From contig NZ_VIYJ01000001.1 in assembly GCF_008087085.1 (NCBI RefSeq), positions 434,001 to 498,000 of the forward strand: a stretch of 64,000 bases of DNA. The letters run 5' to 3'. The first letter of the stretch is position 1, and each line of letters begins with the position of its first letter. The DNA comes from Nocardioides rubriscoriae. GTDB taxonomy: Bacteria; Actinomycetota; Actinomycetes; Propionibacteriales; Nocardioidaceae. The notes under the pieces were generated by a model, which did no database searches, had not been told where the DNA came from, and was given only the letters and a program-made list of their open reading frames with translations. The translations under genes were made by a program, and so were the position numbers. This document shows positions 51,016 through 62,118 of the stretch, piece by piece.

Positions 51016-51780
51016 GTGAGCCTGACCGTTGCCGCCGACCACCTGGCTCCGATGCTGCTCGGCATCAAGTGGCTCGACCCCAACTGGCTGCTCGACCAGT
51101 ACGGCGCGGGGTTCATCTGGCTCAGCCTCGCGATCGTGTTCGTCGAGTGCGGCCTGTTCTTCCCGTTCCTGCCCGGTGACACCCTGCTGTTCGCCCTCGG
51201 CCTGTTCATCGCCGGGCAGCAGATCGAGGTCATCGGCGTCTCCAACGAGCCGGTCGAGCTCGTGATGGCGCTGCTCGTGCTCACCCTGGCGGCCTTCCTC
51301 GGCAACGTCGTCGGCTACGAGATCGGGCGCAGGCTGGGCCCACCACTCTACGAGCGCGACGGCCGGCTGCTCAAGCGCAAGTACTTCGACAACACCAGCG
51401 CCTTCTTCGAGAAGCACGGCAACAAGGCCCTCGTGATCGGCCGGTTCGTGCCCTTCGTGCGCACCTTCATCACCGTGGTGGCCGGCGTGACCCAGATGCA
51501 GCGCCGCCGCTTCTTCATCTGGAGCTTCGTGGGAGCGCTGCTGTGGGTGTTCAGCATCGTCCTGATCGGCTACTTCCTGGGCGCCGCGTTCCCGGTGATC
51601 GGCGAGAACATCGACTACGCCGCGATCGCCATCGCGATCTTCACCATCGCCCCGCTGCTCTACGAGGGCATCCGGCACCGCCGTGAGCTCGGGTTCGACG
51701 ACGAGGACGACGAGGCGGCCCCGACCGCCGACACGACCGCCGAGACGTCGGGCGACCTCCCCGGCGCCGTCGAGGCCTGA
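51016..51780 (+). CDS. DedA family membrane protein (VTT domain)
   Basis: 254 residues. FVECGLFFPFLPGDTLLFALG (E and FLPGD motif), GNVVGYEIGRRLGP and FFEKHGNKALVIGRFVPFVRTFITVVAGVTQM with the conserved F/Y-x3-GRF-P-xxR motif are diagnostic. Known members flip or scavenge lipid carriers such as undecaprenyl phosphate or phosphatidylethanolamine. An acidic, Thr-rich C-terminal tail is probably cytoplasmic. Confidence 0.92.
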   Translation: MSLTVAADHLAPMLLGIKWLDPNWLLDQYGAGFIWLSLAIVFVECGLFFPFLPGDTLLFALGLFIAGQQIEVIGVSNEPVELVMALLVLTLAAFLGNVVGYEIGRRLGPPLYERDGRLLKRKYFDNTSAFFEKHGNKALVIGRFVPFVRTFITVVAGVTQMQRRRFFIWSFVGALLWVFSIVLIGYFLGAAFPVIGENIDYAAIAIAIFTIAPLLYEGIRHRRELGFDDEDDEAAPTADTTAETSGDLPGAVEA

Positions 51781-51793
51781 GCCCCAGCCGGCC

Positions 51794-52333
51794 TCAGCCG
51801 GCCGCGGCCACCGCGTCGAGGTCGGCGCGGGTGAGCACCGAGCGCACCTCGAGGCCCACGTCGGCCAGCGGGTTCTCACCGGCCGGTGAGCGGTCGATCG
51901 CGCACACGACCACCTCGACGATCGCGCCGCTCTCGCGCAGCGCGCGGGTGGCGTCGCGCACGGCGCCGCCGGTGGTGATGACGTCCTCGACGAGCGTGAC
52001 CCGCTTGCCGTCGTACGACGGGCCCTCGGCGAGCTTGCAGGTGCCGTAGGTCTTGGCCTGCTTGCGCACGAACAGCGCGGGGGTGCCGGTGATGGCGCTG
52101 ACCACGGTGGCCAGCGGGATGCCGCCCATCTCGAGCCCGCCGAGCAGGTCGGTGTCGTGCGGGAGGAGCTGGATCATCTCCCGGGCGACACGCCCGAGCA
52201 GCAGCGGGTCGGCCTCGAAGAGGTACTTGTCGAAGTAGGTGTCGGACACCTGCCCGGAGCGGAGGGTGAACTCGCCCCTCAGGCGGCACGTGGCGTCGAT
52301 GTCGGCAGCGAGCGAGTCGTCGGTGGTGGTCAC
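51794..52333 (-). CDS. pyrE: orotate phosphoribosyltransferase
   Basis: 179 residues. PRPP-binding motif VTLVEDVITTGGAVRDATRAL, plus FTLRSGQVSDTYFDKYLFEADP and GGLEMGGIPLATVVS. Makes OMP from orotate in pyrimidine synthesis. GTG at 52333 with GGGAG 9 nt upstream; divergent from an aminotransferase gene with only 18 bp between the start codons. Confidence 0.95.
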   Translation of the reverse strand: MTTTDDSLAADIDATCRLRGEFTLRSGQVSDTYFDKYLFEADPLLLGRVAREMIQLLPHDTDLLGGLEMGGIPLATVVSAITGTPALFVRKQAKTYGTCKLAEGPSYDGKRVTLVEDVITTGGAVRDATRALRESGAIVEVVVCAIDRSPAGENPLADVGLEVRSVLTRADLDAVAAAG

Positions 52334-52338
52334 GTCAG

Positions 52339-52344
52339 TAGTCT
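52339..52344 (+). promoter_or_regulatory. putative leaderless -10 hexamer (aminotransferase)
   Basis: TAGTCT ends 7 nt before the GTG at 52352. Confidence 0.5.
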
Positions 52345-52351
52345 CCCAGGG

Positions 52352-53521
52352 GTGACCGCCTCCCGTCTGCACGGCATCGCGCCCACGATCTTCGCCGAGA
52401 TGTCGGCCCTCGCAGCGCGCACCGGCTCGGTCAACCTGGGCCAAGGCTTCCCCGACGAGGACGGTCCGGCCGAGGTGCTCGCCGCCGCCGTCGCCGCGCT
52501 GGAGGGCGGGGCCAACCAGTACGCCCCCGGGATCGGCGTACCCGCGCTGCGGCGGGCCATCGCCGACCACCAGCGCCGCCACTACGGCCTCGACCTCGAC
52601 CCCGACACCCAGGTCGCCGTCACCACCGGGTGCACCGAGGCCGTGGCCGCCGCCCTGCTCGGGCTGGTCGAGCCCGGCGACGAGGTCGTGGTGCTCGAGC
52701 CCTACTACGACTCCTACCTCGCGATGCTGCAGATGGCCGGCGGCGCACGCCGCCCGGTCACCCTGCGCTCCCCCGACTTCCGCGTCGACCTCGACGAGCT
52801 GCGAGCCGCGGTGACCCCCCGCACCCGGTTCGTGCTGCTCAACAGCCCGCACAACCCGACCGGCACGGTGCTCACCCGCACCGAGGTCGAGGCGGTCGCG
52901 GCGCTGGCGATCGAGCACGACCTGACGGTCATCACCGACGAGGTCTACGAGCACCTGGTCTTCGACGGCCCCGGCGACCCCGAGCACGTCCCGGTCGCGA
53001 CCCTGCCGGGCATGGCCGAGCGGACCCTGAGCCTGTCGAGCATCGGCAAGTCCTACTCGCTGACCGGCTGGAAGGTCGGCTGGGCCACGGGGCCGGTCCA
53101 CCTCGTCGCCGCGATGGTCGCCGCCAAGCAGTGGCTGACCTTCACCTCCGGTGCCCCGCTGCAGCCGGCGGCCGCGGTCGCGCTCACCGAGCACCCCGAC
53201 TGGCCGCGGGCCCTCGCGCGCGAGCTGCAGGCCAAGCGCGACCTGCTGGTCGCAGGGCTGACCGCCGCCGGCCTGCCGACCTCGACGCCGCAGGGCACCT
53301 ACTTCGCGACCTCCGACGTGCGCGAGCTCGGCTGGGACGACGGCCTGGCCTTCTGCCTGGCCCTGCCCGAGCGTGCGGGGGTGGTCGCGATCCCCGCGCA
53401 GGTCTTCTACGACGACCCCGCCGGCCCCGGTCGTCACCTCGTGCGCTGGGCCTTCTGCAAGAGGCGGACCGTGCTGGCCGAGGCGGTGGCCCGGCTCGGG
53501 TCTGTCGACCTCACGCGCTGA
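52352..53521 (+). CDS. class I/II pyridoxal-phosphate aminotransferase
   Basis: 389 residues. PLP-binding features: NLGQGFPDEDGP, YYDSY loop, LLNSPHNPTGTVLTR, ITDEVYEHLVF and the Schiff-base Lys in LSSIGKSYSLTGWKVGW; Arg in HLVRWAFCK binds the carboxylate. This resembles the YbdL/DapC-like group (methionine aminotransferase or succinyl-DAP aminotransferase); the exact substrate is uncertain. Leaderless GTG start. Confidence 0.88.
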   Translation: MTASRLHGIAPTIFAEMSALAARTGSVNLGQGFPDEDGPAEVLAAAVAALEGGANQYAPGIGVPALRRAIADHQRRHYGLDLDPDTQVAVTTGCTEAVAAALLGLVEPGDEVVVLEPYYDSYLAMLQMAGGARRPVTLRSPDFRVDLDELRAAVTPRTRFVLLNSPHNPTGTVLTRTEVEAVAALAIEHDLTVITDEVYEHLVFDGPGDPEHVPVATLPGMAERTLSLSSIGKSYSLTGWKVGWATGPVHLVAAMVAAKQWLTFTSGAPLQPAAAVALTEHPDWPRALARELQAKRDLLVAGLTAAGLPTSTPQGTYFATSDVRELGWDDGLAFCLALPERAGVVAIPAQVFYDDPAGPGRHLVRWAFCKRRTVLAEAVARLGSVDLTR

Positions 53522-53586
53522 GGTCCCTGCTCCCGCTGCATCCGCAAGTCGGTGCGCGAGGCACGGGGATGAGTCATCATCGACAC

Positions 53587-56439
53587 ATGACAGCCCTGGG
53601 GAGGGACGGCGTCTTCGCGTGCGACGGCGAGATGGCCCGACGCGCCCGCGAGTTCGACTGGGCCACCACGCCGCTGGGCCCGGTCGAGACGTGGTCGGCG
53701 AGTCTGCGCACCGCGGTGGCCATCGTGCTGCGCACGCGCTACCCGATGATCCTGAGCTGGGGACCGTCGTTCGTGATGATCTACAACGACGCCTTCATCC
53801 CGACCCTCGGCCGCAAGCACCCCGGCGCGCTGGGCGGACTGCTGACCCACGAGTTCGCCGAGATCTGGGACGACGTCGGTCCGCTCCAACGTGCGGTCCT
53901 CGCCGGAGGCTCCGCCACCTGGGAGGAGGACCTCCCGCTGCCCATCGAGCGGGGGCACGGCCCGGAGGAGACGTTCTTCACCTTCTCCTACTCCCACGTC
54001 CCCGACGACGACGGGCCCGGCGGGGTGCTCGCGGTCCTCAGCGTCACCACCGAGAAGGTCGTGGGAGCCCGGCGGATCGCGCTGCTCAACGCGCTGGCCT
54101 CACAAGCGACCGCCATCGGCTCGGTGGACCAGGCCACCGCCGCGCTCGACGCCGTGCTGGCGGGGGCCAGCACCGAGCTGGTCGGCGCCGCGCTGCTGCT
54201 GACCCTCGACGACGGGCCGACCCTGGTCATGGGCTTCGACGACACCGGCGAGGCCGTCGACCGACCCGACGCCGACTCCGTGAGGGCCAGCCCGCGCCTG
54301 CTCGCCACGCGGGCGCTGGCCTCCGGTGAGCAGGAGGTCGACGTGATCGACGTACCCGGCCGCGGACGCGCGACCCGGGTCGCCTGCCCCGTCCGTGACG
54401 GCGACAAGGTCGTCGGCGTGCTCGTGGTCGACCCCCACCCGCTGCGACCAGTTGACGACGAGCACCTGCGGTTCCTCGACCTCCTGGCCGGAACGGCCGG
54501 GCAGCTGCTGGCCCTGGGGCACGCGCGCCAGGAGGAGACCGAGCGGCTCGCCGCCCTGGACCGTCTCGACGCGGCCAGGACCGCGTTCCTGTCGACGGTC
54601 AGCCACGAGCTCCGCACCCCGCTGACCCTGGTGCTGGGGCCCCTCGAGGACGTCGTCAACGGACGGCGCGACGCGCTCGACCCCGACGAGGTCCTCGACA
54701 TGTACCGCAGTGCCGAGCGGCTCCTCGGCCTGGTGGAGGCGTTGCTCGACATCTCGCGGGCCAACACCGTGGGCCTGGCGGCCCAGTGGCGACCCACGGA
54801 CGTCCGGGCGATCACCGCCGAGGTCCTGCGCCCCTTCCGGTTGGCCGCCGACCGCGCCGGGTTGACGCTGGTCACCGCCCTCCAGGCCGACATCGAGGTG
54901 GTCGAGCTCGACGCCGACCTCTGGGAGAAGATCCTCATCAACCTGGTCGCCAACGCGCTGAAGTTCACCGAGGCCGGACAGGTCACCGTCTCCCTGAGCA
55001 CCGCGCCCGACCCCTCGGCCGGCTCCTCGCTCGTGCTGCAGGTGCAGGACACCGGCCCCGGGATCCCCCCCGAGGACCAGTCGGCCGTCTTCGACCGGTT
55101 CCACCGCATCCAGACCCCCGGCGCGCGCAGCATCGAGGGCAGCGGCCTCGGGCTGGCCGTGGCCCTGGAGTCGGCCCGTGCCCTGGGCGGCGAGCTCACG
55201 GTGCACTCGGTCCCCGGCGAGGGGTCGACGTTCACCGCCGTCGTACCGCTGCTGGCGTCGACCCAGGACGCGCGGCCCCGGGCGGCCACCCGGCGGGCCG
55301 CCTCGATGGCCGAGAGCCTGGTGCCGCTCTCGGCGTCGGCCTTCGTGCCCGACGACGTGACCGAGCCCGACGTCGCCGAGGCCCCCACGGACGGCTCCCG
55401 GCCCGTGGTCCTCGTGGTCGACGACCACGCCGCGCTGCGCCACCGGGTGGCCCGGACGCTGTCCCCCCTCGGCACGATCCTCACCGCCGAGGACGGGCAG
55501 GCTGCGTGGGAGCTGCTCGACGGTGGGCGGCACGTCGACCTCGTCGTCACCGACGTGATGATGCCCCGCCTCGACGGCCACGAGCTCGTACGACGGGTGC
55601 GCGCCGACCCACGCCTGCGCAGCCTGCCGGTCGTCGTCCTGTCGGCCCGCGCCGGGAGCGAGGCCGCGAGCGAGGCCATGAGCCTGCTGGCCGACGACTA
55701 CGTCGTGAAGCCCTTCGGCTCCGAGGAGCTGCTCGTGCGCTGCCGCACCGCGCTGGAGCTGGCCGGCCTGCGCACCCAGGAGGCGGGACGCCACGCCCGG
55801 ACCCTCATCCTCGCGGGCGTCTCCCACGACATGCAGACCCCTCTGGCGATCGTCGGGGCCGCGCTCGAGCTCGCGTCCGACCCGGAGATCCCGGAGGAGA
55901 CTCGGCGCGACCTGCTCGTGCGGGCCGAGCCCCGGGTCGCCCACCTGCGCCGACTGGTACTGCGCTTCCTCGACTGGTCGCGGCTGTCGGTCGACGAGGG
56001 GCTGCCGATCGCCGTGTCGGTCGTCGACCTGGCCCCGTTGCTGGGCGCGGTGGCGGCCGGCCGGCCGGGAGTCACGCTGACGCTGCCCTCGACCCGGGCG
56101 TGGGCCCGCTGCGACGAGCTGCGCACGGAGGCGGCCCTGCACAACCTGGTCGACAACGCCTGTCGGGCCGCCACCCACGTCGCGATCGAGGTGGACACCA
56201 CCGGATCCGAGATGGTGGTCCGGGTCCGCGACGACGGCCCGGGGATCGACGCGGCGGTGGCGGCCTCCCTGTTCGACCCGTTCACGGGGATCGGACGACC
56301 GGGGTCCCACGGGCTCGGGTTGTACGTCTCGCGCGAGGCGGCCCGCGCCCAGGGCGGCGACCTCGTCCTGGAGGAGACCTCGGCCACCGGCACGACCTTC
56401 GCCCTCCACCTGCCGGCCGCCCGACTCGAGGAACCCTGA
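53587..56439 (+). CDS. hybrid sensor protein: PAS-GAF-kinase-REC-kinase
   Basis: 950 residues, apparently soluble. PAS-like domain (~15-170; FDWATTPLGP..W, then MILSWGPSFVMIYNDAF), GAF-like domain (~175-325), HisKA with SHELRTP (His340), HATPase with NLVANALKF, DTGPGIP and GSGLGLAV, a receiver domain (Asp656 in VTDVMMPRLDG, Lys in VVKPFG), then a second DHp (SHDMQTP, His747) and second HATPase (NLVDNACRAA, DDGPGID, HGLGLYVS). Two complete kinase cores in one chain is unusual. ATG 53587 is preferred (CATCAT 6 nt upstream); ATG 53569 is in frame. A lone receiver follows 1 nt later. Confidence 0.85.
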   Translation: MTALGRDGVFACDGEMARRAREFDWATTPLGPVETWSASLRTAVAIVLRTRYPMILSWGPSFVMIYNDAFIPTLGRKHPGALGGLLTHEFAEIWDDVGPLQRAVLAGGSATWEEDLPLPIERGHGPEETFFTFSYSHVPDDDGPGGVLAVLSVTTEKVVGARRIALLNALASQATAIGSVDQATAALDAVLAGASTELVGAALLLTLDDGPTLVMGFDDTGEAVDRPDADSVRASPRLLATRALASGEQEVDVIDVPGRGRATRVACPVRDGDKVVGVLVVDPHPLRPVDDEHLRFLDLLAGTAGQLLALGHARQEETERLAALDRLDAARTAFLSTVSHELRTPLTLVLGPLEDVVNGRRDALDPDEVLDMYRSAERLLGLVEALLDISRANTVGLAAQWRPTDVRAITAEVLRPFRLAADRAGLTLVTALQADIEVVELDADLWEKILINLVANALKFTEAGQVTVSLSTAPDPSAGSSLVLQVQDTGPGIPPEDQSAVFDRFHRIQTPGARSIEGSGLGLAVALESARALGGELTVHSVPGEGSTFTAVVPLLASTQDARPRAATRRAASMAESLVPLSASAFVPDDVTEPDVAEAPTDGSRPVVLVVDDHAALRHRVARTLSPLGTILTAEDGQAAWELLDGGRHVDLVVTDVMMPRLDGHELVRRVRADPRLRSLPVVVLSARAGSEAASEAMSLLADDYVVKPFGSEELLVRCRTALELAGLRTQEAGRHARTLILAGVSHDMQTPLAIVGAALELASDPEIPEETRRDLLVRAEPRVAHLRRLVLRFLDWSRLSVDEGLPIAVSVVDLAPLLGAVAAGRPGVTLTLPSTRAWARCDELRTEAALHNLVDNACRAATHVAIEVDTTGSEMVVRVRDDGPGIDAAVAASLFDPFTGIGRPGSHGLGLYVSREAARAQGGDLVLEETSATGTTFALHLPAARLEEP

Positions 56440-56440
56440 C

Positions 56441-56794
56441 ATGCGGGTCCTGCTGGCCGACGACGACCCGGACATCCGGCTGGTCCTGTCGGCGATGATG
56501 GCTCGTCGTGGGTGGTCGGTGGTCACCGCGAACCACGGCGAGGAGGCCCTCGCCCGGCTTGCCGACACCGACGTCGACGCGGCGATCCTCGACCAGCAGA
56601 TGCCACCGGTGCTCGGCATGGAGGTCGCGCACGAGGCACGGCGCCGCGGGCTGACCCTGCCGCTGGTCCTGTGCACCGGATGGAGCGGCACCGTCGACCG
56701 CGACGAGGCCGACCGGCTCGACGTCGTCGTGGCGGACAAGACCCAGCTCTCGGCGACCGTCCAGCTGCTCGCCGACCTGCTCGACCACGCCTGA
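56441..56794 (+). CDS. stand-alone response regulator receiver domain
   Basis: 117 residues. VLLADDDPDIRLVLSAMM (acidic pocket), phosphoacceptor Asp in AAILDQQMPP, CTGWSG (Thr) and DKTQLSATV (Lys). There is no output domain, so it likely relays phosphate or acts by protein binding, CheY- or Spo0F-like. It begins 1 nt after the stop of the hybrid kinase, with GAGGAA upstream, and is almost certainly its partner. Confidence 0.85.
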   Translation: MRVLLADDDPDIRLVLSAMMARRGWSVVTANHGEEALARLADTDVDAAILDQQMPPVLGMEVAHEARRRGLTLPLVLCTGWSGTVDRDEADRLDVVVADKTQLSATVQLLADLLDHA

Positions 56795-56833
56795 GCGTCC
56801 GCTGCGCCGACCGCGCGGGATCGCGGACCGGGA

Positions 56834-57880
56834 TCAGGGCCGGTCGGCCGGGGACCCCGGGCGGCGGGTCGTGAACCACGCCGCCACGTCGCGGCGCAGG
56901 AGCAGCACCGCCACCGTGACGCAGGCGGCGGTGATCGCCAGCGGCAGCACCGCGAGCACCCCGACCAGGCTGACCAGGGCGGCGCCGATCGCCGAGACGA
57001 CGAGGGTGATCCGGGCGGCGTTGCTGCCCCGCAGGGTGAGCACGGCCAGGACGATCGACGCCAGCGCCCAGACGACCAGGACGGCCATCGCGACGACCAT
57101 GACGTCGGTGAGGACCCCGGCGTCGAGACCGGCGTCACGGTAGGCCTGCTGCGAGGCGATCTCGTCGGCGATCTGGCGCTCGAACCGGGCCCGGTCGCCG
57201 AGCACGACCAGCAGCCCGATCCCCAGCAGCAGGGCCACCAGGGTCGAGCTCGCCACCGTGACGAGCGCGGCGGCCACGACACCGCCGGGGCGCTGCTGCG
57301 CACCGTGGGCCCAGGACGCGACGGGCTGGTACGGGTGGGCCGGGTACGCCGGGTACGCCGGGTACGCCGGGGCGAACGGGGCACTCGACGCACCGGGGGC
57401 CGGGGCCTGCACCGGCCCGGCCCGCATGCCGGCCAGGGCCGGGTGCTCGGAGACGGCGACGCCGTCGAGCCACTGCCGGGTCGGCGGGCGCCAGAGCAGC
57501 AGGACGGCGACGGCCATGATGGCCGGGACGAAGTCGGCCACGGCGATGCCGGCGACCAGGCCGACCGGCGCCAGCACGCTCAGCGCCAGCCGCGCGGTGC
57601 GGTCGCGCTGGAGCACCCGCCAGCCGAGGTAGCCGGTGACCACGGCGAGCCCGGCGGCGACCATGCACAGCACCCGGAGCACCGACTGCCACTCGTCGGC
57701 GTCGAGGCCGACGCCCTTGCCGACGGAGTCGGCGAAGAGCTGGGCCTGCTCCTGCGCCTCGATCGTGCCGAGCGACGACATCCGGCTGAAGGCCAGCAGG
57801 ATGACCAGCGCCGAGCCCACGACCAGCGTGCCACCGCAGAAGGTGGCCTGCGGGGGCCTGGGCTGGGTCGTGTCGCTCAC
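56834..57880 (-). CDS. polytopic membrane protein of unknown function
   Basis: 348 residues, GTG start. About seven hydrophobic helices in two blocks (residues ~15-130 and ~205-330) separated by a Pro/Ala/Tyr-rich loop with YPAYPAYPAHPY repeats encoded by 9-bp tandem units. The first block has FSRMSSLGTIEAQEQA after helix 1. I see no catalytic motif. It resembles loosely conserved actinobacterial membrane proteins with Pro-rich linkers. Lies downstream of clpB on the same strand. Confidence 0.7.
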   Translation of the reverse strand: MSDTTQPRPPQATFCGGTLVVGSALVILLAFSRMSSLGTIEAQEQAQLFADSVGKGVGLDADEWQSVLRVLCMVAAGLAVVTGYLGWRVLQRDRTARLALSVLAPVGLVAGIAVADFVPAIMAVAVLLLWRPPTRQWLDGVAVSEHPALAGMRAGPVQAPAPGASSAPFAPAYPAYPAYPAHPYQPVASWAHGAQQRPGGVVAAALVTVASSTLVALLLGIGLLVVLGDRARFERQIADEIASQQAYRDAGLDAGVLTDVMVVAMAVLVVWALASIVLAVLTLRGSNAARITLVVSAIGAALVSLVGVLAVLPLAITAACVTVAVLLLRRDVAAWFTTRRPGSPADRP

Positions 57881-57902
57881 GGCCCCAGTGTCCCAGGCAC
57901 CC

Positions 57903-57954
57903 CCTGACCCCGGTCAGGTGGAACGGTCAGGTGGACAGGGTCACGTCGACAGGG

Positions 57955-57970
<16 letters not shown>
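57903..57970. repeat. palindrome and 14-bp tandem repeat at clpB 3' end
   Basis: CCTGACC-CC-GGTCAGG at 57903-57918 is a short palindrome that could terminate clpB transcription. GACAGGGTCACGTC at 57934 and 57948, with a third partial copy at 57962, are tandem 14-bp units that run through the clpB stop codon. Confidence 0.55.
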
Positions 57971-60576
<2,606 letters not shown>

Positions 60577-60630
60577 GGGGGTGCTCCGTGGTGAGGTGTG
60601 GATGGTCCTGCTGGGTCCAACGATCAGAAA

Positions 60631-60651
60631 GTTGAGTCTGTTCCACTCAAG
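60631..60651. promoter_or_regulatory. HAIR element (HspR binding site) upstream of clpB
   Basis: On the minus strand CTTGAGT-N7-ACTCAAC, one mismatch from the HAIR consensus CTTGAGT-N7-ACTCAAG. It lies 55 nt upstream of the clpB ATG and includes a TTGAGT -35-like hexamer, so HspR binding would block the promoter. Confidence 0.85.
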
Positions 60652-60778
60652 TCTGGCTCGTCGACTGTCTAGACCAGCAGGCCACGATCCCGACGAACCC
60701 CGGGCGCTCCGCGGCGACCGGGCCTACCGTGAGAGCCAAGCAGGTGCTGTCTGGGAGGGCGGCGTAGGGAGGGAAGCG

Positions 60779-61489
60779 GTGACAGCGATGTCGACCGCGG
60801 TCAGCGCGAGCATGCTCTCGCACGGGCTGCACTACGTCTTGGTGCTGGCGGGTCTGTGGGGCCTGGCAGCGCTGCTCCTTCCCCACGGCCTGACCCGGTT
60901 CGGCGCGCCGCCGCCGACCGACGAGCACTCCTGGCGGGTCGCCGAGCTGCGCGCGGCGCTGGCGTCCGGCGCCGTGGGCACCGCCCCCGCGCAGACCCTG
61001 ACCCGGCCCCGCCCCGCCCCCGTGGCCGGGGCGGTCTGGCTGCCCCTGGCACTCGTCGCGTCGGCCGCGGCCGCCGGCACCCACGCCGCGGTCGCCCCCG
61101 CCCACCTCGCCGAGGAGGTGGCGGCCGGGGGCTTCCTGCTGGCGGCGGCGATCGCCCAGCTCGCCTGGGCCGTGGCCGCCCTGCGGCCGACGCCGGCCCT
61201 GCTGCGGCTCGGCCTGGTCCTCCAGCTCGCCCTGGTCGCGACCTGGGCGGCGAGCCGGACCGCGGGCCTGCCGTTCGGGCTCCAGGCCGACCCGCACCCG
61301 GTCGGCCCCTGGGACCTGACCTGCGTCGCCTGGGAGCTGACCGCGGTCGTCGCCTGCGCCCGCACCCTGCACGACGGCGTACCCGCACGGTGCCCGGCCT
61401 GGTCGGCCTGGCACCCGTCCACCCGGACCGCCGTCGGCCTCGCCGCCGCCGTCCTGGTCCTCCTCACCTCGAGCGGAGCACACGCATGA
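60779..61489 (+). CDS. membrane protein, first gene of a sensory operon
   Basis: 236 residues, GTG start with GGGAGG 6 nt upstream. About six hydrophobic helices: LHYVLVLAGLWGLAALLLP, VWLPLALVASAAAAGTHAAVAP, GGFLLAAAIAQLAWAVAAL, RLGLVLQLALVATWAA and WELTAVVACARTLH among them. Several His residues in or near helices (SHGLHY, GTHAAVAPAHL) could bind metal or haem. No known domain recognised. Its stop overlaps the next gene by 4 bp (ATGA), so it is probably the sensory or membrane partner of that operon. Confidence 0.7.
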   Translation: MTAMSTAVSASMLSHGLHYVLVLAGLWGLAALLLPHGLTRFGAPPPTDEHSWRVAELRAALASGAVGTAPAQTLTRPRPAPVAGAVWLPLALVASAAAAGTHAAVAPAHLAEEVAAGGFLLAAAIAQLAWAVAALRPTPALLRLGLVLQLALVATWAASRTAGLPFGLQADPHPVGPWDLTCVAWELTAVVACARTLHDGVPARCPAWSAWHPSTRTAVGLAAAVLVLLTSSGAHA

Positions 61490-62118
61490 GCGCCCCCGAG
61501 ACCTGGCAGATCGGGATGGTGGCCAACGCCGTCATCGCCGTCGCCTACCTGCTGATCTGCCTGGCGATCGTGGTGCCGCTCGCGCGCAGCAACCAGCTGC
61601 GGACCAATCCGCTCGGAGCCGCGACCGGCGCCATCTTCCTCACCTGCACCATCCACCACGGCTCGCACGCCGTGCACATGCTGGTGCCGACGTTCTTCGA
61701 CGGCGACGACCGTGGCCTCGCGATGCGGGCCGCGTGGGGGTGGCCGCTGGCGCTCTGGGACGTCGTCGGCGCCCTCGTCGCGGTCTACTACTGGTCGTTG
61801 CGGCGCCACTACGGCGCCCCGGCCGACCGCGCCCAGCTCTTCAGCGACATCCGCGAGCGCGAGCAGCAGGCCCTCGAGCTCAACGACTCGGTGCTGCAGG
61901 GGCTCGTGGTCTCCAAGATGGCCCTCGACCTCGACGACGTCGACAAGGCCCGGGCCGCACTCGGCGCCTCGATCGACTCGGCGAGCCGGATCATCACCAA
62001 CCTGCTCGGCGACGAGCAGTTCCGCATCCGGCTGCTTCGCAGCGACCCCGCCGCGGTCGAGCTCGACCATGACGGCCCGACCCTGACCCTGGACCGGCCG
62101 ACCGAGGAGAAGACGTGA
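61486..62118 (+). CDS. membrane protein with degenerate NarL-type kinase dimerisation helix
   Basis: 210 residues. Four hydrophobic helices in residues 10-115, with a CTIHHGSHAVHML His cluster, are followed by a soluble helix REREQQALELNDSVLQGLVVSKMALDLDD. That is like the HisKA_3 box (ELHDxVxQxL) but with Asn instead of the phospho-accepting His, and no ATPase domain follows. It may be a dimerising sensor that acts through the next gene. Overlaps both neighbours (ATGA at its start, TGATG at its end). Confidence 0.72.
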   Translation: MSAPETWQIGMVANAVIAVAYLLICLAIVVPLARSNQLRTNPLGAATGAIFLTCTIHHGSHAVHMLVPTFFDGDDRGLAMRAAWGWPLALWDVVGALVAVYYWSLRRHYGAPADRAQLFSDIREREQQALELNDSVLQGLVVSKMALDLDDVDKARAALGASIDSASRIITNLLGDEQFRIRLLRSDPAAVELDHDGPTLTLDRPTEEKT

